NCBI GenBank assembly: GCA_029953615.1
Contig: CP124529.1
Coordinates: forward strand, 4,464,501 to 4,528,500
Direction of reading: 5' to 3'
From: Pseudomonas putida
GTDB lineage: Bacteria; Pseudomonadota; Gammaproteobacteria; Pseudomonadales; Pseudomonadaceae
Length of the DNA stretch: 64,000 bases
Part shown: piece after piece, positions 1-11,730 of the stretch
Layout: each line of letters starts with the position of its first letter
Position numbering within the stretch: the first letter of the stretch is position 1
Notes under the pieces: model-generated
What the model was told of the DNA's origin: nothing
Seen by the model: only the letters and a program-made list of their open reading frames with translations
Database searches by the model: none
Program-made: the position numbers and the translations under genes

Positions 1-104
1 GTGTGGTTATGTGACCGGGAGTGTGTCGGGGTGGGGTATCTGCAGTGTGTCGGCGGTGGTGGGGTTGTGTATCGGATTGTAGAAGTCGCTCAAGCGCCGC
101 ATTC

Positions 105-225
105 TTTGTAGGAGCGGCCTTGTGTCGCGATAGGGCCGCGCAGCGGCCCCGGCAATTTATGCTGCGGAGCTGAAAGCCTGGGGCCGCTTTGCGGCCCTAT
201 CGCGACACAAGGCCGCTCCTACAAA
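105..225. repeat. Inverted REP pair (TCGCGACACAAGG type)
   Basis: Two arms of about 35 nt, starting TTTGTAGGAGCGGCCTTGTG and ending in its reverse complement, flank a short spacer that itself holds GGCCGC/GCGGCC stems. The same unit recurs near 16.15 and 61.4 kb. It lies just past the 3' end of the histidine kinase gene. The first 104 bases of the window show no gene I can support. Confidence 0.85.
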
Positions 226-241
226 AGCCCGCGTCTGCATT

Positions 242-1528
242 TCACTTCAGCTCGATCTGCGCGCACAACCCGCCGCTTGCGCGGTTGCTCAGGGTTAGTC
301 GACCGCCCATGGCCTGGATCAGCTGGTGGGCAATCGCTAGCCCCAGTCCGGTGCCACCGGTACTGCGGTTGCGTGAGCCTTCCACGCGATAGAATGGCTT
401 GAGCACTTCATCCAGCTCGCCAGCGGGTATGCCTGGCCCATTGTCGAGCACGCGGATCACGGTCATCTCACCCTGGCGGCATACCTCCAGTTCGGCAGCG
501 CCGGCAAACTTCAGGGCGTTGTCCACCAGGTTCACCAGCACCCGGCGCAGGGCATGCGGGCGGGTTTCCAGCAGGCTGGCGCTGCTGCCATGGCGCTCGA
601 CCCGGGCGCCACTGTCCTGGTAGTCGAATACCAGGCTGTCGAGAAAGGCATCAAGGTTGACCCGGCACGGTGTCTCGGTACTGGTGTCCATGCTGCGGGC
701 ATAGGCCACGCCTTCGCGCACCAGGTGTTCCATCTCGCCCAGGTCGCTCCACAGCTTGTCCTTTTCCACCCCTTCATCCATCACTTCGACACGCAACTTC
801 ATGCGCGTGATCGGCGTTTGCAGGTCGTGGGAAATGGCCGCCAGCAACTGCATGCGTTCCTTGAGGTAAGCAGCGATGCGCGCCTGCAGGGCATTGAAAG
901 CCACGGCCGCGTAGCGTACTTCGCGCGGGCCGCTTTCATCCAGCTGCACGCCTGGTTTGTCCGGGTCCAGGTTGTCCACTGCCTGGGCCAGGCGGGTCAG
1001 CGGGCCGATCGCCAGGCGCACTGCCAGCCAGGTGCACAGCAACAGCACGGCCAACTGGATCAGCAACACCACCGGCAGCCAGCGGGCCACCGGCACCGGG
1101 GCCGGGGTTACGTCAATGGTTAGCGGTGCGCCATCGGCGAGCGTCAGGTGTGCCTGGAAGTGTGTATTCGGGCCGGGGATTTCCTGGAAGGTCAGGCGAT
1201 AGTCGGCGCCAATGGCCTTGACGATCGAATCGGCGGCCATGGGTGGGTCGCTGCTCGGCATGGCTTCACCCGCCAGGCCCTGGTCCAGCCGGTAGCGGTA
1301 GGTACGCCGCTCCAGGCGCGGCAACCAGGCGGCGCGTTCGGCCGCAGGCAGGCGGTCGAGGATCGCCACCGAGGTGGCCACGTCCTGCTCCAGGGTGCTG
1401 AGCATCATCGATCGGCTGCTGATGTAACGTTCGTAGGCCTGCAGGCCGAACGACAGGCCGTAGGCCAGCACCAGGCCGGTGAAGAAGATCAGTGCCAGGC
1501 GCGAGGCAAGGGTACGTGGCCACTTCAT
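242..1528 (-). CDS. Two-component sensor histidine kinase (EnvZ-like)
   Basis: Inner-membrane sensor kinase of 428 aa that should phosphorylate the response regulator encoded just upstream. Transmembrane segments are near residues 9-30 and 150-173, enclosing a periplasmic domain of about 120 residues. A HAMP linker follows (IGPLTRLAQAVDNL). The H-box is SHDLQTPITRMK with the phospho-accepting His at 234. The ATPase core shows NLVDNALKF (N box), DNGPGIP (G1) and GGTGLGLAI (G2). The ATG overlaps the regulator stop as ATGA, so the two are translationally coupled. The periplasmic domain gives no clue to the signal that I recognise. Confidence 0.92.
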   Translation of the reverse strand: MKWPRTLASRLALIFFTGLVLAYGLSFGLQAYERYISSRSMMLSTLEQDVATSVAILDRLPAAERAAWLPRLERRTYRYRLDQGLAGEAMPSSDPPMAADSIVKAIGADYRLTFQEIPGPNTHFQAHLTLADGAPLTIDVTPAPVPVARWLPVVLLIQLAVLLLCTWLAVRLAIGPLTRLAQAVDNLDPDKPGVQLDESGPREVRYAAVAFNALQARIAAYLKERMQLLAAISHDLQTPITRMKLRVEVMDEGVEKDKLWSDLGEMEHLVREGVAYARSMDTSTETPCRVNLDAFLDSLVFDYQDSGARVERHGSSASLLETRPHALRRVLVNLVDNALKFAGAAELEVCRQGEMTVIRVLDNGPGIPAGELDEVLKPFYRVEGSRNRSTGGTGLGLAIAHQLIQAMGGRLTLSNRASGGLCAQIELK

Positions 1529-2265
1529 GATGGCGACTCGAGCAGTTGCACCGGCAGTGAGAACACGTAGCCCTCGCTGCGCACGGTCTTGATGCAGCTG
1601 GGTTCGCGGGCGTCGTCACCCAGGCGCTGGCGCAGGCGGCTGACCAGCAGGTCGATGGAACGGTCGAAAATGTCGGCTTCGCGGCCCTGGGTCAGGTTGA
1701 GCAACTGCTCACGGCTGAGCACCCGCTGCGGGTGGTCGAGGAACACCCGCAGCAGGCGGTATTCGGCACCACTCAGGGCTACCAAGGTGCCTTCGGTGTC
1801 GAGCAGGTGGCGCGCAGTGGTGTCCAGCCGCCACTGGCCGAAACCGAGCAGGCGGCTGCTTTCGCTGATGGTCAGGTTTGGCGGCAGCATGCGCGTGCGG
1901 CGCAGCACGGCGTTGATACGGGCCAGCAGTTCGCGGGCCGAGAACGGCTTGGTCAGGTAATCGTCGGCGCCCATTTCCAGGCCGATGATGCGGTCGGTTT
2001 CGTCGTTGCGGGCGGTGAGCATCAGCACCGGGGTGTTGCGGTGCTTGCCGGCGCGCAGCTCCCGGCACAACAGCAGGCCGTCGTCGCCGGGCATCATGAT
2101 GTCGAGGACGATCAGGTCGACGCTGTTGGCTTCGAGAAATGCACGCATCTGCCGGCCGTCAGCGACGATGCTGGTGCGCAGACCGTTCTTCTTCAGGTAG
2201 TTGCCGACCAGTTCGCGGATTTCGCGGTCGTCGTCGACGATCAGGATGTGATCGACATGTTCCAT
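1525..2265 (-). CDS. OmpR-family DNA-binding response regulator
   Basis: Transcription factor of 246 aa, partner of the downstream kinase. The receiver domain has the acidic pair in VDDDREIRE, phospho-acceptor Asp55 in VLDIMMPGDDG and the conserved Lys in LTKPF. The C-terminal winged helix runs from about residue 145, with SGAEYRLLRVFL and a recognition helix in DRSIDLLVSRLRQRLGD, ending in the TVRSEGYVF wing. The ATG at 2265 is chosen because AGGAA precedes it and the receiver fold begins there; the frame is open further upstream but that stretch does not look like protein. Targets are not evident. Confidence 0.92.
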   Translation of the reverse strand: MEHVDHILIVDDDREIRELVGNYLKKNGLRTSIVADGRQMRAFLEANSVDLIVLDIMMPGDDGLLLCRELRAGKHRNTPVLMLTARNDETDRIIGLEMGADDYLTKPFSARELLARINAVLRRTRMLPPNLTISESSRLLGFGQWRLDTTARHLLDTEGTLVALSGAEYRLLRVFLDHPQRVLSREQLLNLTQGREADIFDRSIDLLVSRLRQRLGDDAREPSCIKTVRSEGYVFSLPVQLLESPS

Positions 2266-2746
2266 GCGCTGCGTTCCTGTGCAAGAGGGGATGGGCGCAG
2301 TGTACCGAGCGCGTTCGCGCTTGCCTGCGGGGCTTTGTATTGCAGTGTATCTGGCGCACATACGGCAAAAGTCTTAACGTGCTGAATCTAAAGAGTTTTT
2401 CTTTTCTCCCCAAAGCATCCCCAATATCTCCCCAAAACTAAATTACAAACCTGAGCGACATCGATCATGCAGAGCCCCGGCTGTCGAGATACATCCCGGC
2501 CTTCGCATCCCAGTGTAATGCTGGTACTGATCCTGAGCCTGCCCCCCGTCTTCGCCTGGACGCGCATTCCTCTGTCGCCGATCAATCACTGACGTTGAAC
2601 ACATCTATGACCTGCCCACCCATCCAGCATGGATGGAAAGCCAGTAGCGACTTCAGTAGTGGCGTAGTACGGTCCGCCTTCAACAAACCGCCCGGTTCGT
2701 TGCCTCCAATCCCACGGACCGGGACTCTCATGACCTGGGAGGTCGA
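2266..2746. other. Intergenic stretch without a supported gene
   Basis: This 481-base stretch separates the divergent response regulator from a small ORF. It is locally AT-rich around 2395-2450 and must carry the promoter of the two-component operon. A 41-codon frame (2467-2592) starts with ATG and contains a hydrophobic MLVLILSLPP-like stretch, but no clear ribosome binding site or homologue supports it. Confidence 0.4.
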
Positions 2747-3004
2747 ATGGAAGTCGCTCGAAAGATCAGCCAACAGGAATTGGATAACGCCCTGGTAGCC
2801 TTCGCCCGCTACAAAATCGGAGAAATCAAAATCTTCGACTTGGAGCAGGCAATGAGCTTCGAAGCGGGCGAAGCCTTATCCCAAAGCGGGCTGGTCCGGT
2901 TCTCAATAACCAGGATGGTGTCCGGACGGTATCGCATTAGCGATGAAGGGGAGAACGCCATCACACCGGCTGGTCGGGATCGCCTTGAGGTGATCCGCGC
3001 CTGA
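2747..3004 (+). CDS. Small hypothetical protein, possible winged-helix fold
   Basis: An 85-aa protein I do not recognise. Support for coding: a GGGAGGT ribosome site close before the ATG and regular G/C-ending codons. The C-terminal half (GLVRFSITRMVSGRYRIS, then TPAGRDRLEVIRA) resembles the strand-turn-strand plus helix of a small winged-helix protein, but this is only an impression. Its base composition looks less GC-rich than the neighbours, which may point to recent acquisition. The next small ORF follows after about 50 nt in the same direction. Confidence 0.5.
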   Translation: MEVARKISQQELDNALVAFARYKIGEIKIFDLEQAMSFEAGEALSQSGLVRFSITRMVSGRYRISDEGENAITPAGRDRLEVIRA

Positions 3005-3055
3005 CGATAGGCATTCCTGGCAACGGCCGCAGACAGCTCCTGCGGCCATCTGAGC

Positions 3056-3337
3056 GTGAAGGGTGTGACCATCCCCTCCGATCAGCTCAGGAAGGTCCAG
3101 CCACTGCGGGCCGACATCCACATCGGCGATCACCATAGTGAGCCGCTGGGCCGGGTTTCGACCCAGGCCTGGGTGTTCAACCCGTCACCCGGTCCCGACA
3201 TCATTCCCCGGCTGCACGACGCCAAGCTCAATGGCATGGCCCAGCTCGGCCTCAACATCACCGGAGTTGAGGAGGTCGACGGCGCCCTTCATGCGCAGTC
3301 ATGGTGGTGCCGAGCGGTGGGTAATTATGGCAACTAA
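3056..3337 (+). CDS. Small hypothetical protein
   Basis: A 93-aa frame starting with GTG, unrecognised. Codon choice is clearly Pseudomonas-like and the composition is that of a folded soluble protein (GRVSTQAWVFNP, LHDAKLNGMAQLGLNITG, AQSWWCRAV). The start is uncertain: GTG at 3065 is an alternative and neither has a strong ribosome site. A good intrinsic terminator follows eleven bases after the stop, which supports this being the last gene of a short transcript together with the ORF at 2747. Confidence 0.5.
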   Translation: MKGVTIPSDQLRKVQPLRADIHIGDHHSEPLGRVSTQAWVFNPSPGPDIIPRLHDAKLNGMAQLGLNITGVEEVDGALHAQSWWCRAVGNYGN

Positions 3338-3347
3338 GCAGGGGGGG

Positions 3348-3367
3348 CGGCCTGAGGCCGATTTTTT
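3348..3367 (+). terminator. Rho-independent terminator
   Basis: Stem CGGCC-TGA-GGCCG followed directly by ATTTTTT. It lies just after the small ORF ending at 3337. Confidence 0.75.
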
Positions 3368-3686
3368 CCGCTACTGCTGCATTACCGGAAGCTCATTCCG
3401 GTTAAGTAGCTCAAAAATCCTCCCCAAAATGCATCCGTAACCACCTGATTCTATTGTATCTATTTGTACAGAACTGACGCCTGTTTCGAGCATGTAATGT
3501 TGGTGTAACTGCCTGATTTTGCTTGGTTATTTTCGTTTTTGTAACGAGTGCCCGGCGCATGTGCAGACACAGGAGGAAGCACATCACAGCTTCGGGCGAC
3601 ACATCCGGGATACCTGGCCGGCGTGAAATGGCTCTCGACCGGGGAGCACGACTCCCCAACCTCAAGCGTTACACAGGAGAGATGCC
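3368..3686 (+). other. AT-rich leader/promoter region of the DUF2790 gene
   Basis: No gene seen. The region contains a TGTAAT-N5-TGTAAC direct repeat at 3493-3509 with an 11-base period, the spacing used by OmpR/PhoB-type regulators, and a run of T-rich sequence at 3520-3542. It ends in a strong ribosome site (ACAGGAGAG) before the ATG at 3687. The promoter itself cannot be placed with certainty. Confidence 0.4.
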
Positions 3687-3962
3687 ATGAACTTCAAAAC
3701 CTTCGCCCGTGCCAGTCTGTTCGCCGTGCTCAGCTTCGGCGCCATTGCCGCCCAGGCCTCCACCATGCCGATGGACGAAACCGGGGTCATGCAGTACCGC
3801 TACGGTGATCACCTGGACGTGAAGAAAGTGCTGTCGATACAGGATGACCAGAGCGACGCCTGCGGCCTGGTGAATACCCGCATGGACTACCTCGACTCCA
3901 AGGGCCAGCAGCAGAGCGTGCAGTATCGTACCTACGCTACCGGCGGTTGCCATGAGAATTGA
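3687..3962 (+). CDS. DUF2790-family small secreted protein
   Basis: A 91-aa exported protein. A signal peptide covers roughly residues 1-24 (basic start, hydrophobic core, cleavage near AQAS). The mature part carries the family pattern YRYGDHLDVKKVLSI ... ACGLVNTRMDYLDSKG ... YRTYATGGC. DUF2790 proteins are abundant in pseudomonads, often beside two-component systems or metal genes; their biochemical role is not established. The ribosome site is excellent. The stop lies inside the next gene (11-nt overlap), so the two are probably cotranscribed. Confidence 0.85.
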   Translation: MNFKTFARASLFAVLSFGAIAAQASTMPMDETGVMQYRYGDHLDVKKVLSIQDDQSDACGLVNTRMDYLDSKGQQQSVQYRTYATGGCHEN

Positions 3963-4488
3963 TCGTCGCTTGTTGTTGAAGGTGGGCGGCATTGCCCTGG
4001 CGCTGACCGGCCTGGGCCTGGCCGGGCACCTGATGGCCCGCGACAGCTACGGCAGCATGCCGTCGCTGTCGGGCGCCAGCCAGTGGATCAACTCGCCGCC
4101 GCTGGATGCCCCGGCGCTCAAGGGCAAGGTGGTGCTGGTGGACTTCTGGACCTGGGACTGCATCAACTGCCGGCGCAGCCTGCCGCATGTGAGCGAATGG
4201 GCGCGGCGTTATGCCGACCAGGGCCTGGTGGTGGTCGGCGTGCACACACCGGAGTACGACTACGAGCATGATGTAGGTACCTTGCGTGACAAGGTGGCCG
4301 GGCTGGGGATTGGTTACCCGGTGGCGGTGGACAATGACCACAAGGTGTGGAACGCCTGGGGCAACCAGTTCTGGCCGGCACACTACTTTGTCGACCGCAA
4401 GGGGCAGGTGCGCCATGTGCACTTTGGCGAGGGGGATTATGGGGGACAGGAACAGGTTATACAGGCGTTGCTGGATGAGGAGGGGTGA
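3952..4488 (+). CDS. Thioredoxin-like (TlpA/DipZ C-terminal type) membrane-anchored protein
   Basis: A 178-aa protein with an N-terminal signal/anchor (about residues 7-29, preceded by RIDRR) and a periplasmic thioredoxin fold. The redox motif is WTWDCINCRR, the CINC version seen in DipZ-type C-terminal domains rather than CxPC of TlpA. Later motifs are VVGVHTPEYDYEHD and the cis-Pro-like WPAHYFVDRKG. It probably reduces or isomerises thiols of exported proteins, which is inferred from the fold. It overlaps the preceding DUF2790 gene, suggesting a shared function in the envelope. Confidence 0.85.
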   Translation: MRIDRRLLLKVGGIALALTGLGLAGHLMARDSYGSMPSLSGASQWINSPPLDAPALKGKVVLVDFWTWDCINCRRSLPHVSEWARRYADQGLVVVGVHTPEYDYEHDVGTLRDKVAGLGIGYPVAVDNDHKVWNAWGNQFWPAHYFVDRKGQVRHVHFGEGDYGGQEQVIQALLDEEG

Positions 4489-4535
4489 GTTGTCTGTGCC
4501 GGCCTCTTCGCGGCGGTTCGACGACTCGATGAACC

Positions 4536-4592
4536 CGCTCCCACAGGTACTGCACCGCTTGCGGGCTGTGCGATCCCTGTGGGAACAACGAT
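4536..4592. repeat. Degenerate REP-like inverted pair
   Basis: CCCGCTCCCACAGG and ATCCCTGTGGGA face each other around a 30-nt spacer between convergent genes. It is a decayed copy of the REP pairs found elsewhere in the window. Confidence 0.5.
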
Positions 4593-4595
4593 CTT

Positions 4596-5444
4596 TCAGG
4601 TGAAACTGGCAAAATGCGCCTGCATCCGTGCCGCATCCGCCTGGCGCCCGCTGAACAGCTCGAACGCCTTCACCGCCTGGAACACGGCCATGTTGCTGCC
4701 ATCCAGGGTGCGGCAGCCCAGCGCCCGGGCGGCGCGCAGCAGTTCGGTTTCCAGCGGAAAATAGATGATCTCCGCCACCCACAGGCGCGCATGCAGCAGC
4801 TCCACCGGCAGTGGCGTGCCCGGCAGCTTGGCCATGCCCACCGGCGTGGTGTTGACCAACCCGTCCGCCTCGGCCAGGGCCGTGGCCAGGTCTGTGCCGA
4901 GCACCGCGCGTCCGACACCGAAATGGGCATTCAGGTTGTCCACCAGGGCCTGTGCACGGGCTGCGTCCACTTCGAACAGTACCAGCCGCTCGACCCCTTC
5001 ACCCAGCAGGGCATGGGCGACGGCGGAACCTGCGCCACCGGCACCCATCTGCACCACCTGGCGCCGTGCCACATCCGGCAGGCCGCGGCGCAAGCCTTCG
5101 GCAAAGCCCAGGCAGTCGGTGTTGTGGCCGACCCGCTTGCCGTCCTTGAGCACCACTGTGTTCACCGCGCCGATGCCGCGGGCTTCGTCCGATAGTTCGT
5201 CGAGCAGCGGCAGTATCGCCTGCTTGAACGGGTAGGTGATGTTGAGCCCGGTGAAACCGGTGTGCTGGGCAGCGTCGAGCAGGCCGGGCAGGGCGCTGTC
5301 GTCCAGTTGCAACTGGTCGGCATCGATCAGCCGGTACAGGTAGCGCAGCGCCTGGGCATCACCTTCGTGTTCGTGCAGGGCAGGGGTACGCGACAGCTGG
5401 ATGCCGCGGCCGATCAGCCCGGCGAGGATGGCTTGCTGGCTCAT
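4596..5444 (-). CDS. aroE: Shikimate dehydrogenase-type protein
   Basis: NAD(P)-dependent oxidoreductase of 282 aa for 3-dehydroshikimate/shikimate (or quinate). The substrate site shows [12 protein letters not shown] and [10 protein letters not shown] with the catalytic Lys; AVNTVV and HNTDCLGF follow; the nucleotide-binding turn is [13 protein letters not shown]. The ATG at 5444 is the expected start because the reading frame of the upstream dehydroquinase would normally end there as ATGA. In this sequence a one-base insertion upstream puts both proteins in one open frame from 5891 to 4596 (431 codons). Pairing with a type II dehydroquinase suggests quinate/shikimate use as well as biosynthesis. 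Confidence 0.9.
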   Translation of the reverse strand: MSQQAILAGLIGRGIQLSRTPALHEHEGDAQALRYLYRLIDADQLQLDDSALPGLLDAAQHTGFTGLNITYPFKQAILPLLDELSDEARGIGAVNTVVLKDGKRVGHNTDCLGFAEGLRRGLPDVARRQVVQMGAGGAGSAVAHALLGEGVERLVLFEVDAARAQALVDNLNAHFGVGRAVLGTDLATALAEADGLVNTTPVGMAKLPGTPLPVELLHARLWVAEIIYFPLETELLRAARALGCRTLDGSNMAVFQAVKAFELFSGRQADAARMQAHFASFT

Positions 5445-5891
5445 GCGCTGCGGCCCTGCAACATTTCGGCGAAGTGGCTGATGGCCATGCGGGTAGCCAT
5501 GGCTGCCCAGGCCGCAGATGACCCCGACGGCGATCGACGATACGAACGACAGGTGGCGGAACGGTTCGCGCCTGTGCACGTTGGACAGGTGCACTTCGAT
5601 AACCGGCACTTCGCCGGCCACCAGCGCATCGCGGATGGCCACAGAGGTGTGGGTCCAGGCACCGGGGTTGATCACGATGCCGGCGCAGCGGCCACGGGCA
5701 GCATGGATCCAGTCGATCAGTTCGCCTTCGTGGTTGGTTTGGCGGAATTCGACTTCCAGGCCGTGGGCATGGGCGGTATCGGCACAGCCCTGGGCCAGGT
5801 CGGCGAGGGTTTCGTGGCCATATTGGGCAGGCTCGCGGGTGCCCAGCATGTTCAGGTTGGGGCCGTTGAGTACGAGAATAAGGGGCTTCAT
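5441..5891 (-). CDS. aroQ: Type II 3-dehydroquinate dehydratase, 3' end frameshifted
   Basis: Interconverts 3-dehydroquinate and 3-dehydroshikimate. Catalytic residues of the type II family are visible: Arg19 and Tyr24 (GTREPAQYG), His81 (PGAWTHTS), His101 (VIEVHLSN) and Arg112. The protein is normal up to Tyr133 (GLGSHGY). Then CCC at 5491-5493, where CC is expected, shifts the frame. With one base removed the frame continues [16 protein letters not shown] and stops in an ATGA overlap with aroE, giving 149 aa, the usual length. As written, the 16 C-terminal residues are replaced and translation runs on into AroE. A palindrome lies upstream. Confidence 0.88.
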
Positions 5892-5945
5892 GAGGGCATC
5901 GCTTTTTTTGTTGTTGGATGCGTTTAGTTTTGTACCGCCTGGTTA

Positions 5946-5966
5946 GTTTAGTCAATTGGACTAAAC
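5946..5966 (-). promoter_or_regulatory. Perfect inverted repeat overlapping a -35-like element
   Basis: GTTTAGTC-N5-GACTAAAC, a perfect 8+8 palindrome with a 5-base spacer, upstream of aroQ. On the minus strand it contains TTGACT, which could act as a -35 box (a TACAAA follows after 15 bases, somewhat short). Such palindromes are typical TetR-type operators; no TetR gene is in the window. It lies between aroQ and the divergent czcC and could serve either. Confidence 0.55.
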
Positions 5967-6117
5967 CGCTGTACCCGGAAAGTGGGCGATTATCGAACCC
6001 TCAACACACCCTCTGTAGGAGCAGCTGAATTACAAAATTGTAATTTTCCCGCCACCGCCCCGATAAGCACGGCTTTCTACAGTCCCTCGTCAAAACTCGC
6101 CGACGAGGACCTGTTTC

Positions 6118-7371
6118 GTGCCCATCCCCCGCAACACCGCGTTGCTCTGCCTGTTGCTGGCCGGCGCCCCCAGTGCCCAGGCCAGCCAGAGCCTGAGCCT
6201 GCCCCAGGCGCTTGATGCCGCCTTTGCCCGAAACCCGGAGCTGGCTGCGGCCGGCCGGGAGATCGGCATTGCCGACGGCGAGCGGCGCCAGGCCGGGCTG
6301 ATCCCCAACCCGGAACTGTCCTGGGAGGTGGAGGACACCCGGCGTGACACCAGCACCACCACTGTCACTCTCAGCCAACCGTTGGAGCTGGGCGGCAAGC
6401 GCGGCGCACGTATCGCCGTGGCCGGAGCCGGCCAGGCCATTGCCCAGCTCGACCTGGAGCGCCAGCGCAACGGCTTGCGCGCCGATGTGGTGCAGGCCTT
6501 TCATGCGGCCTTGCGCGCGCAGACCGCGCTGGAGCTGGCGCAGCAATCGCAGGCGTTGACCGAGCGTGGGTTGCGGGTGGTGCAAGGGCGGGTGAGCGCT
6601 GGCCAGTCATCGCCCGTGGAAGCCACCCGGGCCCAGGTGCAAATGGCCCAGGCCCAGGCCGAAGTGCGTCGCGCGCAAACCCAGCGCAGCGTGGCCTACC
6701 AGGCCCTGGCACGGTTGACCGGCAGCCCATTGGCAAGCTTCGACCAGTTGCAGGCCGCCAACCCGTCCCCCGGTGATGCGCCCAGCGCTGATGCCCTGCT
6801 CAGCCAGGTCGAGCAGACGGTCGAATGGCGCCTGGCCGCTGCCCAGGTCGAGCGCGGCGACGCGACCCTGGGCTCGGAAAAGGCCCTGCGCATTCCCAAC
6901 CTCACCGTCAGCGTGGGCAGCCAGTACAGCCGCGAAGACCGCGAGCGGGTCAATGTGCTGGGCCTGTCAATGCCCTTGCCGTTGTTCGACCGCAACCAGG
7001 GCAACATGCTGGCCGCGGCCCGCCGTGCCGACCAGGCGCGTGACCTGCGCAACGCCGTGGAGCTGCGCCTGCGCAGTGAAACCCGCAGCGCCGTCAGCCA
7101 GTGGGCCACGGCCATGCAGGAAGTGCAGGCCTATGACCGAACCATCCTGCCTTCTGCGCAGCAGGCCGTGGACACCGCCACCCGCGGTTTCGAAATGGGC
7201 AAGTTCGCCTTTCTCGATGTGCTCGACGCCCAGCGCACGCTGATTGAGGCACGCGGGCTGTACCTCGAGGCACTGGCCTCGGCGACCGACGCGCGGGCGC
7301 AGGTCGAGCGGATTTATGGCGACCTCGACGGCCTGAGCAACAAATTGAACAGCAGGAGCAACAATGACTAA
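6118..7371 (+). CDS. czcC: CzcC-type outer-membrane efflux protein
   Basis: TolC-family outer-membrane channel (417 aa) of a heavy-metal RND system exporting ions such as Co, Zn or Cd. A signal peptide runs to about residue 22 (AQAS). Two OEP repeats follow: SLPQALDAAFARNPEL with LSQPLELGGKRGARI, then the second half with LGLSMPLPLFDRNQGN and FLDVLDAQRTLIEARG. GTG at 6118 is taken as start because GAGGAC precedes it and the signal peptide begins there. It overlaps czcB by 8 nt. Confidence 0.9.
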   Translation: MPIPRNTALLCLLLAGAPSAQASQSLSLPQALDAAFARNPELAAAGREIGIADGERRQAGLIPNPELSWEVEDTRRDTSTTTVTLSQPLELGGKRGARIAVAGAGQAIAQLDLERQRNGLRADVVQAFHAALRAQTALELAQQSQALTERGLRVVQGRVSAGQSSPVEATRAQVQMAQAQAEVRRAQTQRSVAYQALARLTGSPLASFDQLQAANPSPGDAPSADALLSQVEQTVEWRLAAAQVERGDATLGSEKALRIPNLTVSVGSQYSREDRERVNVLGLSMPLPLFDRNQGNMLAAARRADQARDLRNAVELRLRSETRSAVSQWATAMQEVQAYDRTILPSAQQAVDTATRGFEMGKFAFLDVLDAQRTLIEARGLYLEALASATDARAQVERIYGDLDGLSNKLNSRSNND

Positions 7372-8560
7372 TCCACGCAAGCTAGCCCTTCTGGCTGCCG
7401 CCATCGCCGCGCTTGGCCTGGGTGGCCTGGCCTGGACCGACAACCTTGGCAAGGCGTCGAGCACGCAAGCCCGGCACGACGACCACGGCGAAGACAGCCA
7501 CGGCCACGGCGAGCAAGAGGCCGGCGCAGGCCACGAAGAAGAGGGCAAGCTGCACCTGTCCCCCGCCCAGATCGAAGCTGCCGGTGTGCAACTGGCCAAG
7601 GCCGGCCCTCGTGAGCTGGGTACCGCCATCAGCTTCCCGGGGGAAATCCGCTTTGACGAAGACCGTACCGCCCACGTCGTGCCACGCGTGCCCGGTGTGG
7701 TCGAGGCGGTGCAAGCCGAGCTGGGCCAGGCGGTCAAGCGTGGCCAGGTACTGGCGGTGATCGCCAGCCAGCAGATTTCTGACCTGCGCAGCGAGCAACA
7801 GGCTGCCCAGCGCCGCCTGGAACTGGCGCGCCTGACCTTCCAGCGTGAACAACAGCTGTGGCAGGAGCGCATCAGCGCCGAACAGGATTACCTGCAGGCC
7901 CGCCAGGCGTTGCAGGAGGCCGAGATTGCCTTGGCCAATGCTCGGCAGAAGGTCGCCGCCGTGGGCCCGGCCGGCAGCGGCAACCGCTATGAACTGCGCG
8001 CGCCGTTCGATGCAGTGGTGGTGGAAAAGCACCTGACCGTGGGCGAGGTGGTCGATGAGACCAGCAATGCCTTCACTCTGTCTGACCTGAACCGGGTCTG
8101 GGCCACCTTCGCCGTCGCCCCACGCGACCTGGACAAGGTGGTCACCGGCCGCAAAGTCACGGTCAGCGCGCCGGACCTGGGGGCCCGGGTCGAGGGCAAG
8201 GTCAACTACGTTGGCAGCCTGCTCGGCGAGCAGAACCGCGCTGCCACTGTCCGCGCCACCCTGGCCAACCCCAACGGCGCCTGGCGCCCGGGGCTGTTCG
8301 TCAATGTCGCGGTCAGCGTCGAGCGCTTCAATGCCACCGTGGTGGTGCCGGAAAGCGCCCTGCAAGCCTGGGAGCAGCAGACCGTGGTGTTTGCCCGCAC
8401 CGAGCAGGGCTTCGAAGCCCTCCCCGTGAAGACCGGCCGCCGCGACGCAGGCCACGTGGAAATCACCAGCGGCCTGGCCGCCGGAACCCAGGTGGCCGCC
8501 GCCGGCAGCTTTGTCCTCAAGTCCGAGCTGGGCAAGGGCTCGGCCGAACATAGCCATTGA
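7364..8560 (+). CDS. czcB: CzcB-type membrane fusion protein
   Basis: Periplasmic adaptor (398 aa) linking the RND pump to the outer-membrane channel. An N-terminal anchor (residues about 5-22) is followed by a His/Asp-rich segment (RHDDHGEDSHGHGE) that may bind metal before export. Then come the barrel and lipoyl halves (VVPRVPGVVEAVQAELGQAVKRGQ), a coiled-coil hairpin rich in Gln/Arg/Glu (about residues 140-190), and the second lipoyl half (YELRAPFDAVVVEKHLTVGE). It overlaps czcC by 8 nt, and czcA follows after 16 nt, so the three genes form one operon. Confidence 0.9.
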   Translation: MTNPRKLALLAAAIAALGLGGLAWTDNLGKASSTQARHDDHGEDSHGHGEQEAGAGHEEEGKLHLSPAQIEAAGVQLAKAGPRELGTAISFPGEIRFDEDRTAHVVPRVPGVVEAVQAELGQAVKRGQVLAVIASQQISDLRSEQQAAQRRLELARLTFQREQQLWQERISAEQDYLQARQALQEAEIALANARQKVAAVGPAGSGNRYELRAPFDAVVVEKHLTVGEVVDETSNAFTLSDLNRVWATFAVAPRDLDKVVTGRKVTVSAPDLGARVEGKVNYVGSLLGEQNRAATVRATLANPNGAWRPGLFVNVAVSVERFNATVVVPESALQAWEQQTVVFARTEQGFEALPVKTGRRDAGHVEITSGLAAGTQVAAAGSFVLKSELGKGSAEHSH

Positions 8561-8576
8561 TCACGGGGACGCCTGC

Positions 8577-11724
<3,148 letters not shown>

Positions 11725-11730
11725 GCCTCC

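Noticed and set aside
2467..2592. 41-codon frame with a hydrophobic stretch
   Set aside because: No ribosome binding site, no homologue recognised, and it lies in an AT-rich promoter region.
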